From Thalassotalea sp. G2M2-11 (GTDB lineage: Bacteria > Pseudomonadota > Gammaproteobacteria > Enterobacterales > Alteromonadaceae): 64,000 nucleotides of DNA. The stretch is taken from assembly GCF_017168195.1 (NCBI RefSeq), contig NZ_JADNYL010000002.1, positions 806,001 to 870,000 on the forward strand, given 5' to 3'. Below the pieces are notes generated by a model. That model saw nothing but the letters and a program-made list of their open reading frames with translations. It was not told the origin of the DNA and ran no database searches. How positions within the stretch are numbered: the first letter of the stretch is position 1; each line of letters begins with the position of its first letter. This document shows positions 27,842 through 35,405 of this stretch, piece after piece. The position numbers were made by a program, and so were the translations under genes.

Positions 27842-27930
27842 AACGCTTTACCAAATCCACTTAACATAAACTTTAATGAGGCGATTCTACCTATTAACAA
27901 CAGTTTTCTCCAGCTCATTTCAATTATAAC

Positions 27931-27960
27931 TTTACAATACGGCATGCTTAGCATTAGAAT
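27931..27960 (+). promoter_or_regulatory. Candidate promoter of the rpsU-dnaG-rpoD operon
   Basis: TTTACA (27931-27936) and TAGAAT (27955-27960) with an 18-base spacer, about 95 bases before rpsU. Pattern-based only. Confidence 0.4.
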
Positions 27961-28055
27961 ACGTCACCCATTTTTGATAGAGCGGGTGAAGGGCGAAACA
28001 ATTTGTTAAGTCTGAAGCCGATTTATATAGATACATAACTAAGGTAAGAGGCACA

Positions 28056-28271
28056 ATGCCAGTAATTAAAGTAAGAGAAAACGAACCATTTGACGTAGCA
28101 TTACGTCGTTTTAAACGTTCATGTGAAAAAGCAGGTATCCTTTCAGAAGTTCGTCGTCGCGAATGTTATGAAAAGCCAACATGGGAACGTAAGCGTAAAA
28201 AAGCAGCGGCTGTAAAACGTGCTGCGAAAAAACTTTCTCGTGAGAACGCTCGCCGCGTTCGCATGTACTAA
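28056..28271 (+). CDS. rpsU: 30S ribosomal protein S21
   Basis: A 71-residue, very basic protein, [20 protein letters not shown] with [15 protein letters not shown], matching S21 over its whole length. It is the first gene of the macromolecular-synthesis operon. GTAAGAGG gives a good ribosome binding site. Confidence 0.98.
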   Translation: MPVIKVRENEPFDVALRRFKRSCEKAGILSEVRRRECYEKPTWERKRKKAAAVKRAAKKLSRENARRVRMY

Positions 28272-28310
28272 GCATTACCTTAGTTATTTGAGTTTACTTC
28301 TAATAGTAAT

Positions 28311-28757
28311 ATGAGCTTACATAGCCAACTCAAAGATGAAATGAAAAATGCCATGCGTGCCAAAGACAAAGCTCGTCTTGGCGTTATTCGCATGGCATTG
28401 TCTGCTATCAAGCAAGCCGAAATTGACCACAACACCGAAGCGAACGATGAAAACATTATTGCTGTATTAACTAAAATGGTTAAACAGCGTAAAGAGTCCA
28501 TCAAAATGTTCTCAGAAGGTGGTCGTGATGATATGGCTGCAACAGAGCAAGCAGAAGTTGCTGTATTAGAAGAATTTCTACCTCAGCCACTCAGCGAAGA
28601 AGAAATTCAACAATTAATTAACAATGCAATTACCGACTCAGGAGCCAGTTCAATGGCTGATATGGGAAAAGTAATGGCCATATTAAAACCGGCCATGCAA
28701 GGCAAGGCAGATTTAGGCAAAGTCAGTGGCCTAGTGAGAGCTGCGCTTAATAACTAA
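28311..28757 (+). CDS. yqeY: GatB/YqeY domain protein
   Basis: A 148-residue helical protein with the YqeY layout: SLHSQLKDEMKNAMRAKDKARLGVIRM at the start and a C-terminal tail-domain region ending KADLGKVSGLVRAAL. The tail resembles the tRNA-binding end of GatB, but the protein's role is unclear. It sits between rpsU and dnaG, a common place for it. Confidence 0.92.
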   Translation: MSLHSQLKDEMKNAMRAKDKARLGVIRMALSAIKQAEIDHNTEANDENIIAVLTKMVKQRKESIKMFSEGGRDDMAATEQAEVAVLEEFLPQPLSEEEIQQLINNAITDSGASSMADMGKVMAILKPAMQGKADLGKVSGLVRAALNN

Positions 28758-28775
28758 TTAGCGAATAGATTTTTT

Positions 28776-28808
28776 AAAAAAGCCGCTTCTTTTTGAAGCG
28801 GCTTTTTA
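28776..28808 (+). terminator. Internal terminator between yqeY and dnaG
   Basis: Stem AAAAAGCCGCTTC with GAAGCGGCTTTTT, five-base loop and T tail. An attenuating terminator before dnaG is a known feature of this operon in E. coli, keeping primase levels low. Confidence 0.88.
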
Positions 28809-28911
28809 ATTTTCACCTTTAGATAAACAGTTTTTTTCATTGTCTAGTCACCAATATCAGAGGTAAACTAGCGCATCAATTGTTAATCACACGAATAGGT
28901 TTTGTACATTA

Positions 28912-30681
28912 ATGGCAGGCATGATCCCTCGACAATTCATCGATGATTTATTAGCACGAGCTGATATTGTAGAATTGATCAACCTGCGAGTACCATTAAA
29001 AAAAGCAGGGAAAAATTACCAAGCCTGCTGCCCATTTCATACCGAAAAATCCCCCTCTTTTACTGTCAGCCAAGATAAACAATTTTACCATTGCTTTGGT
29101 TGTGGTGAACACGGAAATGCTATTTCATTTTTAATGGAATTTGATCGCTTAGAATTTCCCGATGCAATAGAAGAATTAGCCTCCCATTACAATATGGAGG
29201 TGCCTCGAGAGCAAAATAATCAGTCCCCCGCGCAAATTAAGCAACAACAACAGGCATACCAACAAAAACAAGATGATTATGCCTTAATGTCTGACATTAG
29301 TCGTTTTTTCCAGCAACAATTAAAAACGGCAAGTAATAAAGCTATTGCCGTTGATTACCTTAAAGGACGAGGTTTAAGTGGCCAAATTGCCAAAAAGTTC
29401 GGTATAGGTTATATCAGTGACCAATGGGACGGCATGATGAATGTCTTCGGAAAAAACCCACAAGCCATTCAACAGTTAATTGATTTGGGCATGGCAATTC
29501 AAGGGGATAAAAATAAACCTTATGATCGTTTTCGCGGTCGAATCATGTTCCCCATTCATGATAAACGAGGGCGAGTCATTGGTTTTGGTGGGCGAGTCTT
29601 AGGTGATGGCACACCGAAATACCTCAACTCGCCTGAAACACGTATCTATCATAAAGGCCAAGAGCTCTATGGTTTATATGAAGCTAAACAGGCCAATAAA
29701 CAACTGGAGCGTATTGTCATTGTTGAAGGCTATATGGATGTCGTTGCACTTGCTCAACATGGTGTTGATTACGCAGTTGCCTCATTAGGCACAGCCACCA
29801 CACCTGAACAATTACAAACTTTATTTCGCACCGTTAAAGAAGTGATATGCTGTTACGATGGCGACAGAGCGGGTCGAGATGCTGCATGGCGCGCAATGGA
29901 AAATGCCCTACCACTCATTCAAGATGGCTATTCATTAAAGTTTGTCTTTTTGCCCGATGGCGAAGATCCTGACTCACTTGTGCGCACCCAAGGCCAACAC
30001 GCATTCGAGCAAATATTAAGTAATGCCTGCCCGTTAACGGAGTTTTTATTCGAGCAGCTCGTACAGCGAGTTGATATGAGCTCGTTAGAAGGCAAATCAG
30101 CACTGCTAGAATCCTTTCAGCCATTACTGGCGAAACTACCAGAAAGCGCAATCAAAGATGGCATTATGACAAAAATCGCGCATAATTTTGGTGCGGGTAG
30201 TGATAAGCAATTGGCAAAACTTAGTCAAAATGTGCGGCAATCGAGTGTACAAAAGGTGGCAAAAAAACAACCGAAAGTCACACCGGTAAGATTAGCTATT
30301 GCATTATTGCTTGAGCATCCCCATATAGTACATGCGCTGCCAGATCCCAACGTACTGACATCAATTGATATGCCGGGTGTCACCTTGCTGAATCAATTGA
30401 TCGCATTATGTAAGCAGAGTGAAAAAGTCAACAGTGCTCAACTTATTGAGTACTTTAGAGGAACGCCAGAAGAGCAGCAATTAACAAAACTGATGTGCTG
30501 GCAACATCATGTAACGGAAGAAGCTGCTGAGAATGTATTTTTAGACAGTATAGAGAAGTTATTAGATAACTTTGTTGAGCAACGAATAGAAGTGTTGCTT
30601 GGCAAACAAAGAACTGGTCAGATGGCCAAAGAAGAACGGCAAGAGTTGCAAACATTAATAGCTGCACAAAAACAAAGTTAA
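28912..30681 (+). CDS. dnaG: DNA primase
   Basis: A 589-residue primase that lays RNA primers at the replication fork. The N-terminal zinc finger is CCPFHTEKSPSFTVS with CFGCGEHG (about residues 39-67). The TOPRIM catalytic core shows VIVEGYMDVVALAQ and CYDGDRAGRDAA (about 270-320). The C-terminal third is the DnaB-interacting helicase-binding domain. The start is ATG at 28912, with a poor ribosome binding site, in keeping with low expression. Confidence 0.97.
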   Translation: MAGMIPRQFIDDLLARADIVELINLRVPLKKAGKNYQACCPFHTEKSPSFTVSQDKQFYHCFGCGEHGNAISFLMEFDRLEFPDAIEELASHYNMEVPREQNNQSPAQIKQQQQAYQQKQDDYALMSDISRFFQQQLKTASNKAIAVDYLKGRGLSGQIAKKFGIGYISDQWDGMMNVFGKNPQAIQQLIDLGMAIQGDKNKPYDRFRGRIMFPIHDKRGRVIGFGGRVLGDGTPKYLNSPETRIYHKGQELYGLYEAKQANKQLERIVIVEGYMDVVALAQHGVDYAVASLGTATTPEQLQTLFRTVKEVICCYDGDRAGRDAAWRAMENALPLIQDGYSLKFVFLPDGEDPDSLVRTQGQHAFEQILSNACPLTEFLFEQLVQRVDMSSLEGKSALLESFQPLLAKLPESAIKDGIMTKIAHNFGAGSDKQLAKLSQNVRQSSVQKVAKKQPKVTPVRLAIALLLEHPHIVHALPDPNVLTSIDMPGVTLLNQLIALCKQSEKVNSAQLIEYFRGTPEEQQLTKLMCWQHHVTEEAAENVFLDSIEKLLDNFVEQRIEVLLGKQRTGQMAKEERQELQTLIAAQKQS

Positions 30682-30693
30682 CTTTGCTGAACT

Positions 30694-30702
30694 TGCTATA
30701 AT
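30694..30702 (+). promoter_or_regulatory. Extended -10 promoter before rpoD
   Basis: TGCTATAAT (extended -10) lies just after the dnaG stop and 117 bases before rpoD, so rpoD probably has its own promoter besides operon read-through. No good -35 box is visible, as usual for extended -10 promoters. Confidence 0.4.
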
Positions 30703-30818
30703 TTACAGTAATAAACTAAACAGACGTAACTTTAACGCTGGTAATTTTACAAGCAATTTGCTAAAATTTCCGGCTTTACTGTTCGTAATTTGATAGCCAA
30801 AAAGGTGGACACTCGTCA

Positions 30819-32669
30819 ATGGATCAAGCCCCACAATCTAGACTTAAAGAGTTAATAACCAAAGGTAAAGAGCAAGGTTACTTAACTTTTGCCGAAGTTA
30901 ATGATCATCTTCCTCAGGATATAATCGATTCAGATCAAGTTGAAGACATTATTCGCATGATCAACGACATGGGTATTCAGGTGTTTGAAAATGCACCAGA
31001 TAGCGACACTTTAATGATGAGTGAAGCCAATACCGATGAAGATGCTGCCGAAGCTGCTGCTCAAGCACTTGCTACTGTAGAAAGTGAAATAGGTAGAACA
31101 ACCGATCCTGTACGTATGTATATGCGTGAAATGGGCACAGTTGAACTATTAACACGTAAGGGCGAGATCGTTATCGCCAAACGTATTGAAGAAGGCATCA
31201 AAGAAGTACAACGCAGTGTTTCCGAATATCCGCCTGCAATCAACTATTTATTAGAGCAATGGGATAACTTTGAAGCTGAAGAAGGTCGTTTAAGCGACAT
31301 TATCGTTGGCTTTTTAGATCCAGATGCCGAAGAAGAAGAGATCCCCGTTGCGGCTACTCATATAGGTTCGGAATTATCTGATGACGAATTAGATGATGAA
31401 GATGATGATGGTACAGATTCTGACGATGAAGAAAACGAAGAAGAAGAAGATACCGGTCCTGATCCAGAGTTAGCGCGTGAAAAGTTTACCTTACTACGTA
31501 ACGCATATGAAAAAGCCAATAAGATCATCGAAAGTAAGGGCCGTGGTCACGCAGATGCACAAGCAGCAATTGATGAATTAGCGGAAGTATTTAAAGAATT
31601 CCGTATTGTTCCTAAAGTGTTTGATCGATTAGTGAAGAACATGCGTAGTGTGATGGATCGTTTACGCGTCCAAGAACGTTTGATCATGAAGCACTGTGTT
31701 GTTGGTGCTGGCATGCCAAAAACCACCTTTATCAAGATCTTCCCTGGTAACGAAACATCAAAAGAATGGTTTGATGAACAAAAAAATGCGGGCTTGCCTC
31801 ATTCTGCCAAAATGGCTGATATTGAAGCAGATGTAGAACGTTGTATTTATAAATTAAATCAACTTGAGGAAGAAACCTTCCTTAATGTGCATGGCATAAA
31901 AGACATCAACCGTCGTATGTCAATTGGTGAAGCTAAAGCGCGCCGTGCCAAAAAAGAAATGGTTGAAGCAAACTTACGTTTGGTAATTTCAATTGCGAAA
32001 AAATACACCAACCGTGGCTTACAATTCTTGGATCTTATCCAAGAAGGTAACATTGGTTTGATGAAAGCCGTTGATAAGTTTGAATACCGTCGTGGTTACA
32101 AGTTCTCTACTTATGCGACTTGGTGGATCAGACAAGCGATCACTCGTTCAATTGCCGACCAAGCAAGAACCATACGTATTCCTGTACATATGATTGAAAC
32201 GATTAACAAATTAAATCGTATCTCTCGTCAGATGTTACAAGAGATGGGTCGTGAACCTACGCCAGAAGAATTAGCTGAGCGTATGATCATGCCAGAAGAT
32301 AAAATCCGTAAGGTACTCAAAATTGCCAAAGAGCCAATTTCAATGGAAACTCCTATCGGTGATGATGAAGATTCGCACTTAGGTGATTTTATTGAAGATG
32401 GTAGCGGTGAATTACCAGTTGACTCTGCTACTTCAGAAAACCTTAAAGGTGCTACACATGAAGTATTAGCAGGCTTGACCGCACGTGAAGCTAAGGTTTT
32501 ACGTATGCGCTTTGGTATTGATATGAATACCGACCATACGCTAGAAGAAGTGGGTAAACAGTTTGATGTGACCCGTGAGCGAATTCGTCAAATTGAAGCA
32601 AAAGCATTACGTAAACTACGCCACCCTTCACGCTCTGAGCAACTCAAAAGTTTCTTAGACGGCGAATAA
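30819..32669 (+). CDS. rpoD: RNA polymerase sigma-70 factor
   Basis: A 616-residue housekeeping sigma factor. Region 1.1 (about 1-80), region 1.2 [22 protein letters not shown], an acidic non-conserved insert of Asp/Glu runs (about residues 190-220), then region 2 [30 protein letters not shown] with the -10-binding [16 protein letters not shown], and region 4 [35 protein letters not shown] are all seen (positions only summarised). It closes the operon. Confidence 0.98.
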   Translation: MDQAPQSRLKELITKGKEQGYLTFAEVNDHLPQDIIDSDQVEDIIRMINDMGIQVFENAPDSDTLMMSEANTDEDAAEAAAQALATVESEIGRTTDPVRMYMREMGTVELLTRKGEIVIAKRIEEGIKEVQRSVSEYPPAINYLLEQWDNFEAEEGRLSDIIVGFLDPDAEEEEIPVAATHIGSELSDDELDDEDDDGTDSDDEENEEEEDTGPDPELAREKFTLLRNAYEKANKIIESKGRGHADAQAAIDELAEVFKEFRIVPKVFDRLVKNMRSVMDRLRVQERLIMKHCVVGAGMPKTTFIKIFPGNETSKEWFDEQKNAGLPHSAKMADIEADVERCIYKLNQLEEETFLNVHGIKDINRRMSIGEAKARRAKKEMVEANLRLVISIAKKYTNRGLQFLDLIQEGNIGLMKAVDKFEYRRGYKFSTYATWWIRQAITRSIADQARTIRIPVHMIETINKLNRISRQMLQEMGREPTPEELAERMIMPEDKIRKVLKIAKEPISMETPIGDDEDSHLGDFIEDGSGELPVDSATSENLKGATHEVLAGLTAREAKVLRMRFGIDMNTDHTLEEVGKQFDVTRERIRQIEAKALRKLRHPSRSEQLKSFLDGE

Positions 32670-32681
32670 TCATAAGTCACA

Positions 32682-32710
32682 AAAAAAAGCTCCTAACGGA
32701 GCTTTTTTTA
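32682..32710 (+). terminator. Terminator after rpoD
   Basis: Stem AGCTCC/GGAGCT with a TAAC loop, A run on the left and seven Ts on the right. It works on both strands and also ends the DUF3718-like gene. Confidence 0.88.
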
Positions 32711-32727
32711 TGGCTACTGATCACTGA

Positions 32728-33066
32728 TCAGCGATATTTACGCGCTAACATGGCAATATCACGAATTGAAACATGTGTACCGCGACGTTCTAATGCGCGG
32801 ATCATGCCTTCAGAGTTTTTGCCGTACTGATCTACAAAAGTGATCATATCGTTGGCGTTACATTTAACATTATCAATAACAAATTTATGACTATATCCTG
32901 TGGCTTTAATGGCATTCAATGTTGCTGCTCGATTACCAGTAACAGCTGTCATACATAATTTAGTTAATTGGCTATTGTCCCCTGCTTTCAATTCTACCGC
33001 TTGACTCGATAATGCAACACCAGAGGTTAAAACAACACTTAGGATAATTTTGCTAATAGTTTTCAT
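32728..33066 (-). CDS. Small exported protein, DUF3718-like
   Basis: A 112-residue protein with a signal peptide (cleavage probably at SSQA-VE, residue 23). The mature part has two cysteines, in LTKLCMTAVTGNRAATL and DNVKCNANDMITFVDQYG, a spacing I associate with the DUF3718 family of Alteromonadales. The cysteines may form one periplasmic disulfide. The function is unknown. AGAG lies before the ATG. Confidence 0.65.
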   Translation of the reverse strand: MKTISKIILSVVLTSGVALSSQAVELKAGDNSQLTKLCMTAVTGNRAATLNAIKATGYSHKFVIDNVKCNANDMITFVDQYGKNSEGMIRALERRGTHVSIRDIAMLARKYR

Positions 33067-33322
33067 GGTACTCTCCGTTAGTGAATTGACAAACTACACT
33101 CTAATAGTGGCGCAAAAGACAGATTAAGTTGCACGATTCATATCGCTAAATGTAAGCGTTAATGTCTAAATAATTTTAGCTTGAATTTTATATAAGTGAT
33201 TAAAAAGACAAATAAAAACATGGTTAAAAAACCACCAACACAATCTAATAAACACATAAACTTTTACATTCGTTCACCAAATAAAATCAAATTCGTTATT
33301 TATCGCACGATAGGTAACAAAT
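33067..33322. other. Intergenic region upstream of the DUF3718-like gene
   Basis: AT-rich sequence. One 34-codon plus-strand frame (33220-33324, MVKKPPTQSNKH...) is basic but has no ribosome binding site, so it is not called. Nothing else is recognised. Confidence 0.3.
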
Positions 33323-33346
33323 AAGTTACTGCATATGCAGTAACTT
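33323..33346. repeat. Perfect 24-bp palindrome at the end of the di-heme gene
   Basis: Bases 33323-33334 (AAGTTACTGCAT) are followed at once by their exact reverse complement, 33335-33346. It overlaps the stop codon of the MbnH-like gene. It could be a transcript end hairpin (no T run follows) or a protein-binding site. Confidence 0.6.
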
Positions 33347-34487
33347 ACTGCAATTGCTTAGTTTTCGGCTCAGAAAATGTTTGACTGGTGAGGAACTGCT
33401 GATCAGTTAGACTAGCTAAAAAGGCCAATAAGTCCTCTTTATCTTGCTCGGTCATGGTAAAGCCACGCATGAAAGGCGATTTTAGTGGATTGTTACGGCC
33501 ATCCCCTTGATAAGGTCCATGGCTAATATTTCGGCCTCCTGCCGAATAAAAGTCTAACACTTCAGATAAAGTGGCAATACTACCATCGTGCATATAGGGC
33601 GCAGACTTTTCAATATTTCTTAACGTTGGTGCCCGAAATCGCCCATTATCTCGCGCTAATGTAGAGACTTCCGCCAAACCTATGTCTTTCAGAGGGTAAC
33701 CATTTGACTGCTCGACAAAATATAAGCCAGTATTATGAAAAGGACGGCGATCGAGCAACTGCTTTTCATGACTGGTTGACTGAGTAAAATTAAAACCACC
33801 ATGACAATGATGACACTCTAGCTTCTCGGAAAAAAATAAATTCATTCCCCGCAATGCTGACGCTGACAAGGCATTATCATCTCCAGCATAGGCATATTGA
33901 TCAAAAGGTGAATTTAATGAAATTAGACTACGAACGAAACTTGCCAACGCCCTGACAATCAGATCAAAACTGATGGCTTCCCCCGGAAATGCCTGTTCAA
34001 AAAGTTGACTATATTCTGCGGTGGTAAAACGAGATAATACTTTTTCTTCATGGCCTGTAATACCTAATTCTACTGGCGATTCGCCAAACATAGGCAATAA
34101 TATTTGCCGTTCTAGTTCAGTTAAACCATCATGCGCCCACGTTAAGGTTTTATTGTAAGCAATATTGACCAATGCAGGCGCATTACGCCGATGTTGCTCT
34201 CCCGTACTACCAACAGATTGCGCTATGTTTTCTCCAAACGCATACTGCTGCTGATGGCAAGTAGCACAAGACTGCTGCTGATTAAACGATAAATTATTAT
34301 CATAAAACAGCGCACGACCTAAGCGTACTTTCTCTACAGTCATCGGATTATATTGCGGCACTTGAGGTTTAGGAAAACCCGCCGATAATGGCCATTGATA
34401 TGCCTTGACTGGTTCAGACGGCTTCGAACATGACAAACAAGCAGCACTGAGCAAGATGATCAAGCTCTTGATAGCTAACTTACTCAT
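33345..34487 (-). CDS. MbnH-like di-heme cytochrome c peroxidase family lipoprotein
   Basis: A 380-residue exported protein with a lipobox (AACLSC, Cys20) that should anchor it to a membrane facing the periplasm. Two c-type heme sites are visible: CATCH (about 74-78) and CHHCH (about 225-229). The order resembles bacterial di-heme peroxidases, but the pairing with the MbnP-like gene upstream (eight-base overlap) points to the MbnH/'di-heme enzyme of the metallo-mystery pair' branch. In Methylosinus, MbnH oxidises a tryptophan of MbnP to kynurenine and so creates a copper site. A similar protein-modifying role is inferred here. MauG-like peroxidase activity is the main alternative. Confidence 0.82.
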   Translation of the reverse strand: MSKLAIKSLIILLSAACLSCSKPSEPVKAYQWPLSAGFPKPQVPQYNPMTVEKVRLGRALFYDNNLSFNQQQSCATCHQQQYAFGENIAQSVGSTGEQHRRNAPALVNIAYNKTLTWAHDGLTELERQILLPMFGESPVELGITGHEEKVLSRFTTAEYSQLFEQAFPGEAISFDLIVRALASFVRSLISLNSPFDQYAYAGDDNALSASALRGMNLFFSEKLECHHCHGGFNFTQSTSHEKQLLDRRPFHNTGLYFVEQSNGYPLKDIGLAEVSTLARDNGRFRAPTLRNIEKSAPYMHDGSIATLSEVLDFYSAGGRNISHGPYQGDGRNNPLKSPFMRGFTMTEQDKEDLLAFLASLTDQQFLTSQTFSEPKTKQLQ

Positions 34488-35250
34488 GGTTCATCCTAAA
34501 AATACCCGATTCACGACCCGTCGATAAATGTTGTAGTAATTGCTGACAGACCAAGTTTTGTCGTTCTGACTGACAACTGGTTTGCTCTGTTATTTGAACG
34601 CCGTTGATCAGCTTAGCCAGATCAAAGGTAAGCGTATCATCATCTTTGTTTATCGGTAATTCAAAGGTATACAAATTAGGATAACGACAGCCATTGGTTG
34701 GCGCTCTCATCACACTTGGCGATTGACACCCCGTTGACCCTAAATGAAATATCCAATTATCTTGCTCACTGACTAACTCTATGCGAGCAAACTTGTGACC
34801 TGTTTGCCATACCCAAAACATTGAAGACACATTTAAAGGCGTCTCTTGCGTTAATGGGTTTTGGTGATTAAGCGAAAATGGCACGCCGAGAGCAAATCGT
34901 ATTGCTTGGAAATTATTGAAAGTAATTCCTTGCTCAAACACTAACTGCCAATACGCTTGCTTATGCTGAGCACAGTGTTGTCCAACTAGCGCAAGTGTTG
35001 AGTTTTGATTGGCGTTTACTTTCAATGGCAGTTGCTGCCATTGGCCTTGTTGATTTTGGATCTCAATATTGGCCAGGTAAAACTGCGCCTGCCCTAATTG
35101 CCAAGATTTTCCATTTAGTGCAATAGAAGCACTACAATCTAACACTTGCTGATCAAACACCATATTAACGCTAAGCTTAGCGCCAGTTTTCATTGGTTGG
35201 CAAGCCGATAAACTCAGCATTAATATCATCAAAAATATGCGAAAAAACAT
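34480..35250 (-). CDS. MbnP-like metallo-mystery pair lipoprotein
   Basis: A 256-residue predicted lipoprotein (lipobox LSAC, Cys17). Family hallmarks are a four-cysteine pattern (DCSAS, GQHCAQ, STGCQSP and TNGCRYP), the block MFWVWQTGHKFARIE and FHLGSTGC, which I recognise from the MbnP/TIGR04052-type proteins. Tryptophans in the MFWVW block and nearby are candidates for kynurenine formation by the di-heme partner. Two further cysteines lie near the C-terminus. It is the first gene of the pair and probably binds copper in the periplasm or at the outer membrane (family knowledge plus inference). Confidence 0.82.
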   Translation of the reverse strand: MFFRIFLMILMLSLSACQPMKTGAKLSVNMVFDQQVLDCSASIALNGKSWQLGQAQFYLANIEIQNQQGQWQQLPLKVNANQNSTLALVGQHCAQHKQAYWQLVFEQGITFNNFQAIRFALGVPFSLNHQNPLTQETPLNVSSMFWVWQTGHKFARIELVSEQDNWIFHLGSTGCQSPSVMRAPTNGCRYPNLYTFELPINKDDDTLTFDLAKLINGVQITEQTSCQSERQNLVCQQLLQHLSTGRESGIFRMNHE

Positions 35251-35335
35251 TTAAAATTATTCAACTTATTGCGCTAACTGCACAGTTTATTTTACATTAC
35301 TATAACATTTACAACAGTGGGAAAATTCAAAAAGC

Positions 35336-35353
35336 CGTTAGTTATTGCTAACG
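35336..35353. promoter_or_regulatory. 18-bp inverted repeat in divergent promoter region
   Basis: CGTTAG-TTATTG-CTAACG, a perfect six-base-pair repeat with six-base spacer, between the MbnP-like and choice-of-anchor-B genes, about 53 bases before the latter. It could be an operator for the divergent pair. The regulator is unknown. Confidence 0.35.
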
Positions 35354-35405
35354 TATATTAAAATGACTCATATCATTAACCGCTGCAAGATAAAAAGGAA
35401 CAGCT

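Noticed and set aside
33220-33324. 34-codon basic frame MVKKPPTQSNKH...
   Set aside because: No ribosome binding site, no recognisable family; likely chance in AT-rich DNA.
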